DNA of 64,000 nucleotides, from NCBI RefSeq assembly GCF_019511345.1, contig NZ_JAEUAK010000001.1:558001-622000 (forward strand), in the 5' to 3' direction. The notes under the pieces are model-generated. The model was not told the DNA's origin, made no database searches, and saw only the letters and a program-made list of their open reading frames with translations. The stretch is from Rhizobium mesosinicum. Lineage in GTDB: Bacteria; Pseudomonadota; Alphaproteobacteria; Rhizobiales; Rhizobiaceae. A program made the translations under genes and the position numbers. Positions 8,711-17,292 of the stretch are shown in pieces (position 1 is the first letter of the stretch; each line of letters starts with the position of its first letter).

Positions 8711-9194
8711 TCATAGCCAGTTCGGGACCGCGTGAATATGCAGCCTATCCGCAATTTCCCGCTTCTCGCGGTCGCTCCTCCGCCTAATCGGATCAGAAGA
8801 TGCGGGGATCGTTCCGATAACGGTCAGGTACGGCTCCGGACGGCGGGGGATTTCCAGCGGCGGACTGTCGACGACCTCCAGGTCGAACAGGATGGTCCTC
8901 AATCGTGCGAGGCGCTGCTCGGCCCGGGGTTAGCACCTTCGTATAGCCCTTGCGCGCGACATGATCGAAGGTCATCTGAATGCAACGCTTAACCGTAAAA
9001 GGGTGTCGGTACTTTTCGCGGAAGCAGGTTCGTTCATACTTGGCAAAGTCAGCGAAGCAACGGATGCGCAGCGAACCAACCGGCTCTTCGCCGTCGTAAA
9101 AGACGAAATGCGTGGCCTGATGGTCATTACCATCGAAGATGAAGGAGGGCGAGATACCGTGCTCGTGGACAAAGCAGATACTTCTCACGATCAT
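8711..9194 (-). pseudogene. GNAT-like acetyltransferase, frameshifted
   Basis: Reading left from 9194, one frame gives a coherent GNAT-like protein: FDGNDHQATHFVFYDGEEPVG, LRIRCFADFAKYER, then VARKGYTKVLTP. Near base 8925 the frame must change to continue as AEQRLARLRTILFDLEV, PPLEIPRRPEPYLTVIG, and on to the stop at 8711. Neither frame alone makes a full domain. The segment upstream of 9194 stays open (KSQRPRTIRDA) without an ATG, GTG or TTG before a stop, so the 5' end may also be damaged. A single-base sequencing error is possible. It lies back-to-back with the XRE regulator at 9309. Confidence 0.55.
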
Positions 9195-9308
9195 CGCATC
9201 CCGAATGGTCCGCGGTCGTTGCGACTTGACGCTTTTGACCCATGAAGGTGGATCTCAAAAGCCGATGATGTAAAGAGAACCCGCAGGATCTGCAGTCGAA
9301 GGATAGGC

Positions 9309-9662
9309 ATGAAAGATCAGGAACTGAATTTAGCAATCGGCCGAAGATTACGCTCCGTGCGCGCTGCGCGCGGCTTCACCCAGAGCGAACTCGCAGCCCA
9401 TATCGGTGTCGCGTTTCAGCAGATCCAGAAATACGAGAATGGTACGAACCGCCTGTCCGTCGCGGTCATGCTGCGGTTATGCGGCTTCATGAAGGTGGAT
9501 GCCGGCTGGTTCGTCAACGGCATCGAAACCGAGGCGGGAGCTGGCATCGACGACGAGGCCACCTACCTTGCCGAGGAAATCGGGCGCATTTCCGACCCGA
9601 AGGTCCGATGCAATTTGAAGATGCTGGTCCACTCTCTGGCAGCCACCGATATGGCGAACTGA
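9309..9662 (+). CDS. XRE-family helix-turn-helix transcriptional regulator
   Basis: A 117-residue protein. Residues 8-62 form a lambda-repressor-like domain: IGRRLRSVRAARGFTQSELAAHIGVAFQQIQKYENGTNRLSV. QIQKYENG is the usual rhizobial XRE recognition helix region. The C-terminal 50 residues are short and acidic with no recognised ligand domain. It is divergent from the GNAT-like pseudogene, whose promoter it may once have controlled. The target is unknown. Confidence 0.8.
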   Translation: MKDQELNLAIGRRLRSVRAARGFTQSELAAHIGVAFQQIQKYENGTNRLSVAVMLRLCGFMKVDAGWFVNGIETEAGAGIDDEATYLAEEIGRISDPKVRCNLKMLVHSLAATDMAN

Positions 9663-9705
9663 CCCGTGCCGGCGCGTTTCCCCGATGAGGCTGCGCTCGG
9701 CATGA

Positions 9706-9735
9706 GCGGCCTCGCAACAGGTTTTGCGAGACCGC
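9706..9735. terminator. Bidirectional terminator-like hairpin between convergent genes
   Basis: GCGGCCTCGCAA (9706-9717) pairs with TTGCGAGACCGC (9724-9735) with a single mismatch and a 6-base loop. It sits between the convergent XRE regulator and DapA-family gene, so it could end transcripts from both sides. Confidence 0.6.
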
Positions 9736-9750
9736 GCGTTTCTGCCAGCC

Positions 9751-10692
9751 TCAGGCGGCGTTCGGATAGCGGGCGGCGTACCAGGTCTTGAACAGACGGT
9801 ACTGGTTTTCGAGATGGCGGCGCTGCGAATTACTGAGCTTGTCGGTCTCGTTGAAGTGCAGCGTGTATTCCTTCTCGCCGTTCAGCACCATCAGATACTT
9901 GTAGTGCAGAACGAGATCCGGACCCTCGTCATAGGTCGACAGAACCATCAGCGCCTCTTCGAGTTCTCGAGCGGCGCCGCGGGCGGCCGCATCGCCGTTG
10001 GCTGCCTGTTCGCAGAGCGAAACGAGATGCAGCACTTCCTTCGGCAGCGCGTTGCCGATGCCGGTGATGGCACCGCCTGCGCCGCAATTGACGAAGCCGT
10101 GATAGACGCCGGTATCGACGCCGACCATCAGCGTCAGCGCATCGTCGCCCGACGTGATGTTTTCGGCCGCATAGGTCATATCGCTCTTGCCGCCGAACTC
10201 CTTGAAGCCGACGAGGTTAGAGAAGCGGGAGCGCAGATCGAAGAACAGGTCGGCGCGCGTCGCAAAGCCATAGTAGGGGCTATTGTAGATGACGGCCGGC
10301 AGGCCCTTGGCCGCTTCGAGGATCGCCGAAAAATGGTCCCGCTGGGCCGAAACGGACGAACCGCGCGACAGGACGCGGGGGATGACCATCAATCCCTTGG
10401 CGCCGACGGCCGCCGCATGAGCGGCATGGGAAACGGCCGACTTGGTGTTGACGGCACCGGTGCCGACGATAACGGGAACACCCGCCTCGACGAGGCGCTT
10501 GACACCTTCCTGACGCTGTTCGTCGGTCAAGAGCGGCCAGTCGCCCATCGAGCCACAATAGACGACGGCGGACATGCCGAGGCCGATCAATTCCTTGCCC
10601 TTGCGGGCAAGCGCGTCGAAATTTGGGGTGCGATCGTCGTTGCAGGGCGTCATGAGCGCCGGGATGCAGCCTTGGAATACGGAACCAGTCAT
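9751..10692 (-). CDS. DapA-family lyase, possibly 1-pyrroline-4-hydroxy-2-carboxylate deaminase
   Basis: A 313-residue class I aldolase-fold protein of the dihydrodipicolinate synthase/N-acetylneuraminate lyase family. The Schiff-base lysine is K164 in NLVGFKEFGG and the partner tyrosine is Y140 in IYNSPYYG. The N-terminal part, CGSMGDWPLLTDEQR (residues 46-60), differs from the TGE motif of true DapA. I recall this sequence type from hydroxyproline-catabolic HypD/LhpC deaminases, but that is memory, not a search. It is followed on the same strand (upstream) by a GntR regulator. No other hydroxyproline genes are present. Confidence 0.7.
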   Translation of the reverse strand: MTGSVFQGCIPALMTPCNDDRTPNFDALARKGKELIGLGMSAVVYCGSMGDWPLLTDEQRQEGVKRLVEAGVPVIVGTGAVNTKSAVSHAAHAAAVGAKGLMVIPRVLSRGSSVSAQRDHFSAILEAAKGLPAVIYNSPYYGFATRADLFFDLRSRFSNLVGFKEFGGKSDMTYAAENITSGDDALTLMVGVDTGVYHGFVNCGAGGAITGIGNALPKEVLHLVSLCEQAANGDAAARGAARELEEALMVLSTYDEGPDLVLHYKYLMVLNGEKEYTLHFNETDKLSNSQRRHLENQYRLFKTWYAARYPNAA

Positions 10693-10836
10693 CGCCTATC
10701 TCTCGTTCTCTGGAAAACTCCCGGACAGCGGGGTTGATGAGGCATGTAGCACCTTGCCGACTTCTTGTCGACAAGAAAAATACAGAAAACGATCTTCGTT
10801 CAATGCTGAACGAGGCACTGCAGTGTTTTGGGGCGG

Positions 10837-11541
10837 CTAGAGCGCCAGCTTAGTGTTCTGGCGCGAATCGGCGGTAATATAGGAGCGGATTTGGCCGACG
10901 ATCTGATCGGCGTGAGCAGATGCCAGCTTGTCGGCCAGCGTGACGTCGCGCTCGACGATCGCCCGGATCATCTCCTCGTGCTCACCGACATATTGGCGCG
11001 GCAGCACATCGTTGAAGGAAGAATAGTAGAGCCTAAGAATGCGGCGACCTTCATCCAGCAGCCGGGTGAAAAGCTCGACGTAATATCTGTTCCGACCGGC
11101 CTGGGCGATCGCGATATGGAAGTCGCGATTGGTCGAAATCATACCGAGCACATCGCGGTTGGTGACCGCCGTCTCGAAAGCCTTCTGCTGCACAAGGATG
11201 GCGGCGATATCGCTTTCGGCGTGATTGGCAGCCGCAAGCCGGGTGGTGACGCGGTACATCAGCGTCAGCGCGTCGAAAAATTCCGGCAGGCCGAGGAAGT
11301 CGATGTTCGAGACGATCGTCGCGCGGTTGGTGAGCGTGGTGATCAGACCTTCGGCGGCAAGCCGCACCAGGGCTTCACGGATCGGCGTGCGCGACAGCGC
11401 AAAGCGATCCGACAGCTGCTGTTCGTCGATCGGGCTGCCCGGCGGCAATTTCAGCTCGATAATCTCATTTCGAAGCGTCTCATAGACCGTCGATACGCCG
11501 GAGCCGCGCCTGTGCGTTTGCAGTTTTTCGGTCTCGTCCAC
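10837..11541 (-). CDS. GntR-family transcriptional regulator, FCD (FadR) subfamily
   Basis: A 234-residue regulator. The N-terminal winged helix-turn-helix contains GSPIDEQQLSDRFALSRTPIREALVRLAAEGLI, followed by an all-helical FCD ligand domain with the metal-binding pattern (NRDFHIAIAQAGRNRYYVEL and a later EHEEMIRAI). The start is a GTG preceded by AAGGA. It lies directly upstream of the DapA-family gene on the same strand and probably regulates it. Confidence 0.8.
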   Translation of the reverse strand: MDETEKLQTHRRGSGVSTVYETLRNEIIELKLPPGSPIDEQQLSDRFALSRTPIREALVRLAAEGLITTLTNRATIVSNIDFLGLPEFFDALTLMYRVTTRLAAANHAESDIAAILVQQKAFETAVTNRDVLGMISTNRDFHIAIAQAGRNRYYVELFTRLLDEGRRILRLYYSSFNDVLPRQYVGEHEEMIRAIVERDVTLADKLASAHADQIVGQIRSYITADSRQNTKLAL

Positions 11542-11680
11542 GCGCTCATCGTCCTTTCAAGCAGCAGAGCTCATGCCCTTCTACTAGCGAATCCGCAAAG
11601 AGACTTCAAATCGAATATACTTTCTGTCGGCAGATGGAATTTTGAATGTTCCTCCACTTCGGCAAGGAGACGGACGGCGC

Positions 11681-12448
11681 CTATTCCTTGCGCTTGCCGA
11701 CGCGCAAGGCGTCGCTCAATTCCATCCGCGCCGTGCCGATCAGTTGCTCCATGGCAAAACGCGCTGCGTCGGGCCGCCGCATGCGGATAGCATCAAGCAC
11801 GTCCTGATGCCGGGCGATCGCGTAATCATGGCTCTGGCTTGCCCGGTTGGTCAGGCGGAAGCTTGCCAGCAGGGCGGCGCGGATGGCGGTGGCAAACTGG
11901 CGGAAGACCCAGTTGCCGCTGGCATTGATGATGGCGGTATGAAATTCGAGGTCGGCTTGGCTCCAGGCCTCATTGTCGCGGGCGTTGGCCGCCACCATGT
12001 CCTCGAAGGCTGCGGCGATCTGGGCGAGCTGTTTGGCTGTGGCGTTCGCAGCCGCCTGTGCGGCAGCCGCCGGCTCCAGCAGCTGGCGGGCATCGAGGAG
12101 CGAATCGTAAAAGCTGCGGTCGTCGCTGAATTCGAGCGTCGCATCGAGGACCATCGGATCGAGGTGATTCCAGTTCTCGCGCGGCAGCACAGTGGTGCCG
12201 GCACGCGTGCGGGAGCGGATCATGCCGAGCGCCGACAGATATTGCATCGCCTCCCGAAGACTGGTGCGGCTGACGCCATAGACGTCGGAGAGCTCGGCTT
12301 CATTCGGAAGCAGCGAGCCTTCGGCAATGTCACCGGACACGATCTGCCTGATGAGCTTTTTCAACAGCTCCTCGCGCACCGTGCGCCGTCCCTGTTCTGG
12401 GTTGGGTGACGTACTCCCCGTTCGCAGAAGTCCCGATCGCGTGCTCAT
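11681..12448 (-). CDS. GntR-family transcriptional regulator, FCD subfamily (sugar-importer linked)
   Basis: A 255-residue regulator with winged helix-turn-helix (GSLLPNEAELSDVYGVSRTSLREAMQYLSALGMI) and FCD domain (LEFHTAIINASGNWVFRQ, then RHQDVLDAIRMRRPDAARFAMEQLI). I start at 12448, where GGGGA precedes the ATG; an upstream in-frame start at 12508 would add a 20-residue low-complexity leader. It lies 104 bases beyond the end of the arabinose-type importer operon, on the same strand, and is its likely regulator. An inverted repeat overlapping the araF promoter (16142-16168) is a candidate operator. Confidence 0.8.
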   Translation of the reverse strand: MSTRSGLLRTGSTSPNPEQGRRTVREELLKKLIRQIVSGDIAEGSLLPNEAELSDVYGVSRTSLREAMQYLSALGMIRSRTRAGTTVLPRENWNHLDPMVLDATLEFSDDRSFYDSLLDARQLLEPAAAAQAAANATAKQLAQIAAAFEDMVAANARDNEAWSQADLEFHTAIINASGNWVFRQFATAIRAALLASFRLTNRASQSHDYAIARHQDVLDAIRMRRPDAARFAMEQLIGTARMELSDALRVGKRKE

Positions 12449-12552
12449 AATGTCCCCCGTACCGCCGGTTTCGTTGTCACCATGAGCTGCGCCATGTTTT
12501 CCAATCAATGTGCAACCGCAGGCTCAGCGGGCTTCCCCAACAAATCTGATCA

Positions 12553-13509
12553 TCACGCGCGACTGCCGCGCCCGGCGGCCGACGAGCGCATATTGTCGAG
12601 CAGGACAGCGATCAGCAGAATAAGACCGCGTACCACATATTGATAGAAGGCCTGAATGTTGAGCAGGTTCATGACGTTTTCCGCAATGCCCATGATCAGC
12701 ACACCGACGATCACGCCGGTCATCGCCGCGCGGCCACCGGCAAGCGACACGCCGCCGAGCACGCAGGCCGAGATCACGGAAAGCTCAAGTCCGGTCGCGG
12801 CATTCGGCTGGCCGGAGGTGATGCGCGATGCGAGCAGGATGCCGGCGATGGCGCAGACGAGACCCTGCAGCGCGAAGATCCAGATACGCATATTGACGAC
12901 ATTGACGCCGGCAAGGCGCGAAGCTTCCGGATTGCCGCCGATCGCCAGCGTGTTCTTGCCGAAGACGGTGCGGTTCAGCACGAAGCCGAAGACGATGAAG
13001 AGCAGGATCATGATCCAGATCGGCGTCGGCACCGTCAGGAAACGCGACAGCGCCAGCTGGTAGAAGGCCGGATCGTTGATGCCGACGGCGCGCCCATCGG
13101 ACGCGATCAGCGCCAGGCCGCGGACGATCTGCATGGTGGCGAGCGTGGTGATCAGCGCGTTGATGCGGAAACGGGCGATGACCACGCCGTTGACGACGCC
13201 GACGATGCTGCCGCAGATCAGGGCTGCCAGCAGGCCAAGCGGAATGGAGCCGATCGAGTTGGACACCATCACGGCGATCATACCGGAAAAGGCGACAGTG
13301 GAGCCGACCGAGAGGTCGAAGTCGCGTGAGGCAAGGCAGAACATCATGGTGCAGGCGACGATGCCGATCGTCACCACGGACTGCAGGAGGCCCAGCATAT
13401 TGCGTTCGGTCAGGAAGCTCGGCACGGTCAGCGATACGATCACGAACGCGATCGCGAAGATCACCACCAGACCCTGTTCGCCGAGAAGGATTTTTTTCAA
13501 CGCGTTCAT
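12553..13509 (-). CDS. araH: L-arabinose-type ABC transporter permease
   Basis: A 318-residue permease of the RbsC/AraH (CUT2) family with about ten hydrophobic segments. Typical stretches are LSVGSTVAFSGM, VNGVVIARFRINALITTLATMQIVRGLALI and LGGVSLAGGRAAMTG. The ATG at 13509 follows AGGAAGAG; a longer reading from 13545 has no good ribosome site. It is the last gene of the binding protein, ATPase, permease set. The arabinose assignment rests on the binding protein at 15101. Confidence 0.85.
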   Translation of the reverse strand: MNALKKILLGEQGLVVIFAIAFVIVSLTVPSFLTERNMLGLLQSVVTIGIVACTMMFCLASRDFDLSVGSTVAFSGMIAVMVSNSIGSIPLGLLAALICGSIVGVVNGVVIARFRINALITTLATMQIVRGLALIASDGRAVGINDPAFYQLALSRFLTVPTPIWIMILLFIVFGFVLNRTVFGKNTLAIGGNPEASRLAGVNVVNMRIWIFALQGLVCAIAGILLASRITSGQPNAATGLELSVISACVLGGVSLAGGRAAMTGVIVGVLIMGIAENVMNLLNIQAFYQYVVRGLILLIAVLLDNMRSSAAGRGSRA

Positions 13510-13525
13510 ACTGCTCTTCCTGAAA

Positions 13526-15034
13526 TTAAACTGTGCCGGCGGCATTCTTATCGGGCAGCGCCGCGGTCAGAATGCTGCGCTCGTCGAAATCGGCACGCGC
13601 CACATTGGCGGCGACGCGGCCCTGGCACATGACCATGATGCGATCGGAAATGCCCATGACCTCCGGCAACTCGCTGGAGATGACGACGATCGCCATGCCG
13701 CCGGCGGCGAGTTCGTAGAGGATTTCATAGATCTCCGACTTGGCGCCGACATCGATGCCGCGCGTCGGCTCGTCGATAACAAGCACCTTGACGCCCTGTT
13801 CGGAGAGCCAGCGGCCAAGAATGACCTTCTGCTGGTTGCCGCCGGAGAGATTGATGATGTCCTGCTTGCGCGAAGGTGTGCGCACCCGAAGCTTGGCAAT
13901 GAACTGCTCGGCGACCGAGGCTTCCTTCTTCGGGCTCAAGACGCCGAAAGGCGAGAAATGACGACGCGAGGAGATGGCGATGTTTTCCTCGATCGACCGG
14001 CCCTGAATGATGCCGTCGAATTTGCGATCCTCCGGGCAGAGCACCATGCCGGCGCTGATCGCCGCCTTCGGGTTGTTGGGGGAAACGACCACGCCGTCGA
14101 TTGTGACGCTGCCTTGATGGCGATGGTCGGCACCATAAAGCAGCCGAGCCATCTCGCTTCGACCCGCGCCAATCAGGCCGAAGAAGCCGAGAATTTCACC
14201 CTTGCGGACGGAGAAGCTGATGGGTGTGCGAAGCTTGGAGCCCGAGAGGACCTTGACCTCGAGGCGCGGCTCGCCAAGCGGCCGCTCGCGCCAGCCCCAG
14301 ATGTTGCTGATCTCGCGCCCGACCATTTCGGCAATGATCTGCTCGCGCGTCGTCTCAGCAACTTTGGGATGATGGGCGGCGAGCCTGCCGTCGCGCAACA
14401 CCGTCAGGCTGTCGCAGAGACGGAAGATCTCGTCAAGGCGGTGGGAGACGTAAAGGATGACCGTGCCCTTGGTCTTGAGCTTGCCGATCAACGTGAAGAG
14501 AATTTCGCTTTCGCGCGAGGAGAGAGACGAAGTCGGCTCGTCGAGCGCGATCACCCGCGCATCGAGCATCACGGCCTTGGCGATCTCGACCATCTGGCGG
14601 GCGCCGATCGAAAGAGAAGACACTTTTGCGGAAGGGTCGACATCGATGCCGATCTCATCGAGCCTGGCGCGCACGGTCTCGATCAGTGTCTTGCCGTTGA
14701 TGACACCGGCCTTGCCGGGAAAACGGCCGAGCCAGAGGTTTTCGGCAACGGTCAGTTCTGGAACGAGCTGCAGCTCCTGATGGATGACGATGACGCCGGC
14801 ATGGAAGGCATCGCGGACGGAGCTGTATTTCTGCTCGACGCCATCGATGAGAATGCTGCCTTCATCAGCCGACTGATCGCCGGAGAGCACGCGGATCAAC
14901 GTGGACTTGCCGGCACCGTTTTCGCCCATCAGCCCGTGCACGGCGCCCTTTTCGACACCGAAGGAGACGTTGGACAGTGCCTGGACGCCGGGATAGCCCT
15001 TGGAAATGGAATTGAATTCGAGGAAAGCCATCAT
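13526..15034 (-). CDS. araG: L-arabinose-type ABC transporter ATP-binding protein (tandem ABC)
   Basis: A 502-residue protein with two fused ABC domains, as in AraG/RbsA. The first has GENGAGKST and the degenerate signature LSIGARQMVEIAKA, with Walker B VIALDEPTSSLS. The second has a degenerate P-loop, GLIGAGRSEMARLL, an intact LSGGNQQKVILGRWL, and VLVIDEPTRGID. It energises pentose uptake together with the permease at 12553. An ACGGAGC sequence precedes the ATG pair at 15034/15031. It is separated from the binding-protein gene by a stem-loop. Confidence 0.9.
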   Translation of the reverse strand: MMAFLEFNSISKGYPGVQALSNVSFGVEKGAVHGLMGENGAGKSTLIRVLSGDQSADEGSILIDGVEQKYSSVRDAFHAGVIVIHQELQLVPELTVAENLWLGRFPGKAGVINGKTLIETVRARLDEIGIDVDPSAKVSSLSIGARQMVEIAKAVMLDARVIALDEPTSSLSSRESEILFTLIGKLKTKGTVILYVSHRLDEIFRLCDSLTVLRDGRLAAHHPKVAETTREQIIAEMVGREISNIWGWRERPLGEPRLEVKVLSGSKLRTPISFSVRKGEILGFFGLIGAGRSEMARLLYGADHRHQGSVTIDGVVVSPNNPKAAISAGMVLCPEDRKFDGIIQGRSIEENIAISSRRHFSPFGVLSPKKEASVAEQFIAKLRVRTPSRKQDIINLSGGNQQKVILGRWLSEQGVKVLVIDEPTRGIDVGAKSEIYEILYELAAGGMAIVVISSELPEVMGISDRIMVMCQGRVAANVARADFDERSILTAALPDKNAAGTV

Positions 15035-15052
15035 TGCTCCGTCGAGAATGGG

Positions 15053-15077
15053 CCCGGCGGCGGATAGTGCCGCCGGG
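15053..15077 (-). terminator. Intercistronic stem-loop after solute-binding protein gene
   Basis: CCCGGCGGC (15053-15061) and GCCGCCGGG (15069-15077) form a perfect 9-base GC-rich stem with a 7-base loop in the short gap between araF and araG. There is no U-run on the coding strand, so it may act as an mRNA stabiliser or attenuator favouring the binding protein. Confidence 0.6.
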
Positions 15078-15100
15078 ATGAAATCATCATCGGGGAATGA

Positions 15101-16084
15101 CTATTCGATGCCGAGGTCCTTGCGAACCTTTTCGTAGTCGCCACGCAGAGCGAGGGAACCCGAGGTCAGCGTGACCTTTTCCGGCTCCTTGCCGTTGGCG
15201 ATCCAGTCATACATGTTGAGCGCGGTCTCATAGCCGTGACGCTTTGGCGAGATGATGACCGTGCCGAAGAAGCCGGTTGCGGACGGCTTCTTGAACTCGT
15301 TAATCGCCGATTCAGCGCCACCGATGCCGACGCCGATCATGTTGTCGGCGGGAATGCCGACCGATTCAGAGGCGCGAACGGCGCCGAGTACGGCTTCGTC
15401 GTTGAGGCCGAAGGCGATCCAGTACTTCACGTCGGCATGCTTGTTGAGAACGGTGGTCGCAGCGTTGAGTGCTGCTTCCGTATCCGTCTTTGCCTGCGGC
15501 GCGTCATAGATGTTTTCGGCCGGGAAGCCGGCAGCCTTTAGAACCGAGATCGCGCCTTCGACGCGGTCGACGGCGGTCGGCAGTTGATCGTAGGAAACGC
15601 GGATCGCGCCGACATTCTTCATGTCCCAACCGCGCTTCTTCATTTCGTCGACGATCGCCTGGCCCACGCCTTCGCCGATCTTGGTAGCGGAAATGCCCAT
15701 ATGCGGCACGTCTTCAAGCGGCTTGCCATCGGCGCCGACCAGACGGTCGTCAACCGTCATCAGCTTGAGCTGGTTGGCGGCAGCTTTGGCGACAATGCCG
15801 GGGCCGAGCTTGACGTCAGGCGTGCAGATGATGAAGCCCTGGGCGCCCTGCGCACCGAGGTTGTCGATCGCCGACTGGACCTTCTCGCCATCTTCAGCGC
15901 CGATCTTGACGACAGTGAAACCCTTTTCCTTGGCGGCCTGATCGGCGAATTTCCATTCGTCCTGGAACCAGGGCTCTTCCGGCTGCTTCACGATGAACCC
16001 GATCTTGACATCCTCCGCCAATACGGAGCCGGCGGCCAGAACGGCAAAGGCGCCAGCGAGGACGGCTGCTTTGAAGAAGCGCAT
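15101..16084 (-). CDS. araF: L-arabinose-binding periplasmic protein
   Basis: A 327-residue protein with a signal peptide of about 23 residues (cleavage after SVLA). The mature N-terminus, KIGFIVKQPEEPWFQDEWKF, matches E. coli AraF almost residue for residue (KLGFLVKQPEEPWFQTEWKF, from memory). Further agreement is seen in GFIICTPDVKLG, MTVDDRLVGADGKPL, ATKIGEG and KRGWD. This is the most specific evidence that the transporter carries L-arabinose or a close relative. GGGAGAG precedes the ATG. A promoter and an inverted repeat lie upstream. Confidence 0.9.
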   Translation of the reverse strand: MRFFKAAVLAGAFAVLAAGSVLAEDVKIGFIVKQPEEPWFQDEWKFADQAAKEKGFTVVKIGAEDGEKVQSAIDNLGAQGAQGFIICTPDVKLGPGIVAKAAANQLKLMTVDDRLVGADGKPLEDVPHMGISATKIGEGVGQAIVDEMKKRGWDMKNVGAIRVSYDQLPTAVDRVEGAISVLKAAGFPAENIYDAPQAKTDTEAALNAATTVLNKHADVKYWIAFGLNDEAVLGAVRASESVGIPADNMIGVGIGGAESAINEFKKPSATGFFGTVIISPKRHGYETALNMYDWIANGKEPEKVTLTSGSLALRGDYEKVRKDLGIE

Positions 16085-16132
16085 TATCTCTCTCCCTAAA
16101 TCTCGATCTGCCGCTCACTCGGCAGCGACTAC

Positions 16133-16168
16133 TGAATATGAACAAACATCATACCAGTCAATGTTTGT
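16133..16168 (-). promoter_or_regulatory. araF promoter with overlapping inverted-repeat operator candidate
   Basis: On the minus strand, TTGACT (16161-16156) and TATTCA (16138-16133) are spaced by exactly 17 bases. Overlapping the spacer and the -35 is an inverted repeat, ACAAACAT (16142-16149) and ATGTTTGT (16161-16168), with an 11-base centre. A repressor bound here would block RNA polymerase. The GntR regulator at 11681 is the obvious candidate. Confidence 0.5.
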
Positions 16169-16372
16169 GTATGATTATTTCTGCGATTTCGCGGGTGAAA
16201 AGGCAGTTGAAGTCTACGACGCGGCGCCGTTGATCGATAAATTGGCGGGAAATAGGCTCTTGTTCATCTCTGAGCCCGAAAATAAATCCTATATATTGAC
16301 ATTCGAGCGACCAATAATAGGGTGCCGCCACAGTCCGGATCAGCCTCGATCTCGCGGAGAAGACGTCGCTTC

Positions 16373-17263
16373 ATGGCCATTATCGATTTGCAGGGCGGCG
16401 CGCTTTCGGCCCGCATTTCTACGGCAGGCGGCCTGCTCCTTCATTATTCCTGGATGCGGGACGGCCTGACGATCCCACTTCTGCGGCCGGCAGCCGATGC
16501 TGCCGATGCACTTTCCTCTGCCTGCTATCCGCTCGTGCCCTTCGGCAATCGCGTCAGAGGCAACCGCTTCACCTTCAAGGGGCGCGACTATAGCCTGCGG
16601 CCGAACAGGGACTGGGATCCACATTACCTGCATGGCGACGGCTGGCTGGCGGAATGGGACCTTCTTTGCAGGGATAGCGGCAACGCGCGGATCGCTTTTC
16701 GTCATCGAGCCGACGGCACGCCCTATAGCTACCAGGCAGAGCAGAGCTTCGCACTGACGGCAGACGGGTTGGAACTTTCCATGCGGGTGGAAAATACCGG
16801 TGACGAAGCCTTGCCTTTCGGGCTTGGCTGGCATCCCTTCTTTCCCCTGACCGAGCGCACGACGCTTCTGGCAAAGGCCGAGCGCTTCTGGAGCGAAGCG
16901 GAGGGCTGGCTGCCGGGCGAGCCCGCCGAAATCCCCGCGGAACTCGATTTCTCGCGGGCAGCGGCGTTGCCTCAACACTGGATCAACAACGGCTTCGAGG
17001 GTTGGAACGGTATGGCGCGCATCACCTGGCCCGAGACGAAAACAGCGCTCGACCTGACGGCCGACCCCATCTTCCGCCACGCCGTCCTCTTCCTGTCGGA
17101 CGAGCGTTTCGACCCGGGATTTCGCAGGGACTATTTCTGCTTCGAGCCCATGTCGCATCTCGCCAACGGGCACGATCTTCCTGGTCTCGGCGACCTCACC
17201 GTCCTGTGGCCAGGCGAAAGCCTCGCGGGCTCGATCCGTCTGAAGCCACAGGAGATCGGCTGA
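16373..17263 (+). CDS. Aldose 1-epimerase (galactose mutarotase-like)
   Basis: A 296-residue protein of the mutarotase fold. Seen are PLVPFGNRVRGNRFTF (residues about 53-68, the arginine that binds sugar oxygens), HYLHGDGWLAEW (first catalytic His region) and GLGWHPFFPL (second His). It would interconvert alpha and beta anomers of imported aldose before oxidation by the neighbouring dehydrogenase. The start at 16373 gives a family-like N-terminus; the frame is open farther upstream to a GTG at 16322, which is less plausible. It is divergent from araF and probably controlled with it. Confidence 0.8.
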   Translation: MAIIDLQGGALSARISTAGGLLLHYSWMRDGLTIPLLRPAADAADALSSACYPLVPFGNRVRGNRFTFKGRDYSLRPNRDWDPHYLHGDGWLAEWDLLCRDSGNARIAFRHRADGTPYSYQAEQSFALTADGLELSMRVENTGDEALPFGLGWHPFFPLTERTTLLAKAERFWSEAEGWLPGEPAEIPAELDFSRAAALPQHWINNGFEGWNGMARITWPETKTALDLTADPIFRHAVLFLSDERFDPGFRRDYFCFEPMSHLANGHDLPGLGDLTVLWPGESLAGSIRLKPQEIG

Positions 17264-17292
17264 TTATCACGCGCATAAAGAGGAAACAGACG

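Noticed and set aside
13076-15067. A 663-codon plus-strand open frame opposite the araG gene
   Set aside because: It is antisense to a well-conserved tandem ABC ATPase; its translation is low-complexity, rich in Asp, Arg and Ala, and has no domain. Long antisense frames are a by-product of the high-GC codon bias.
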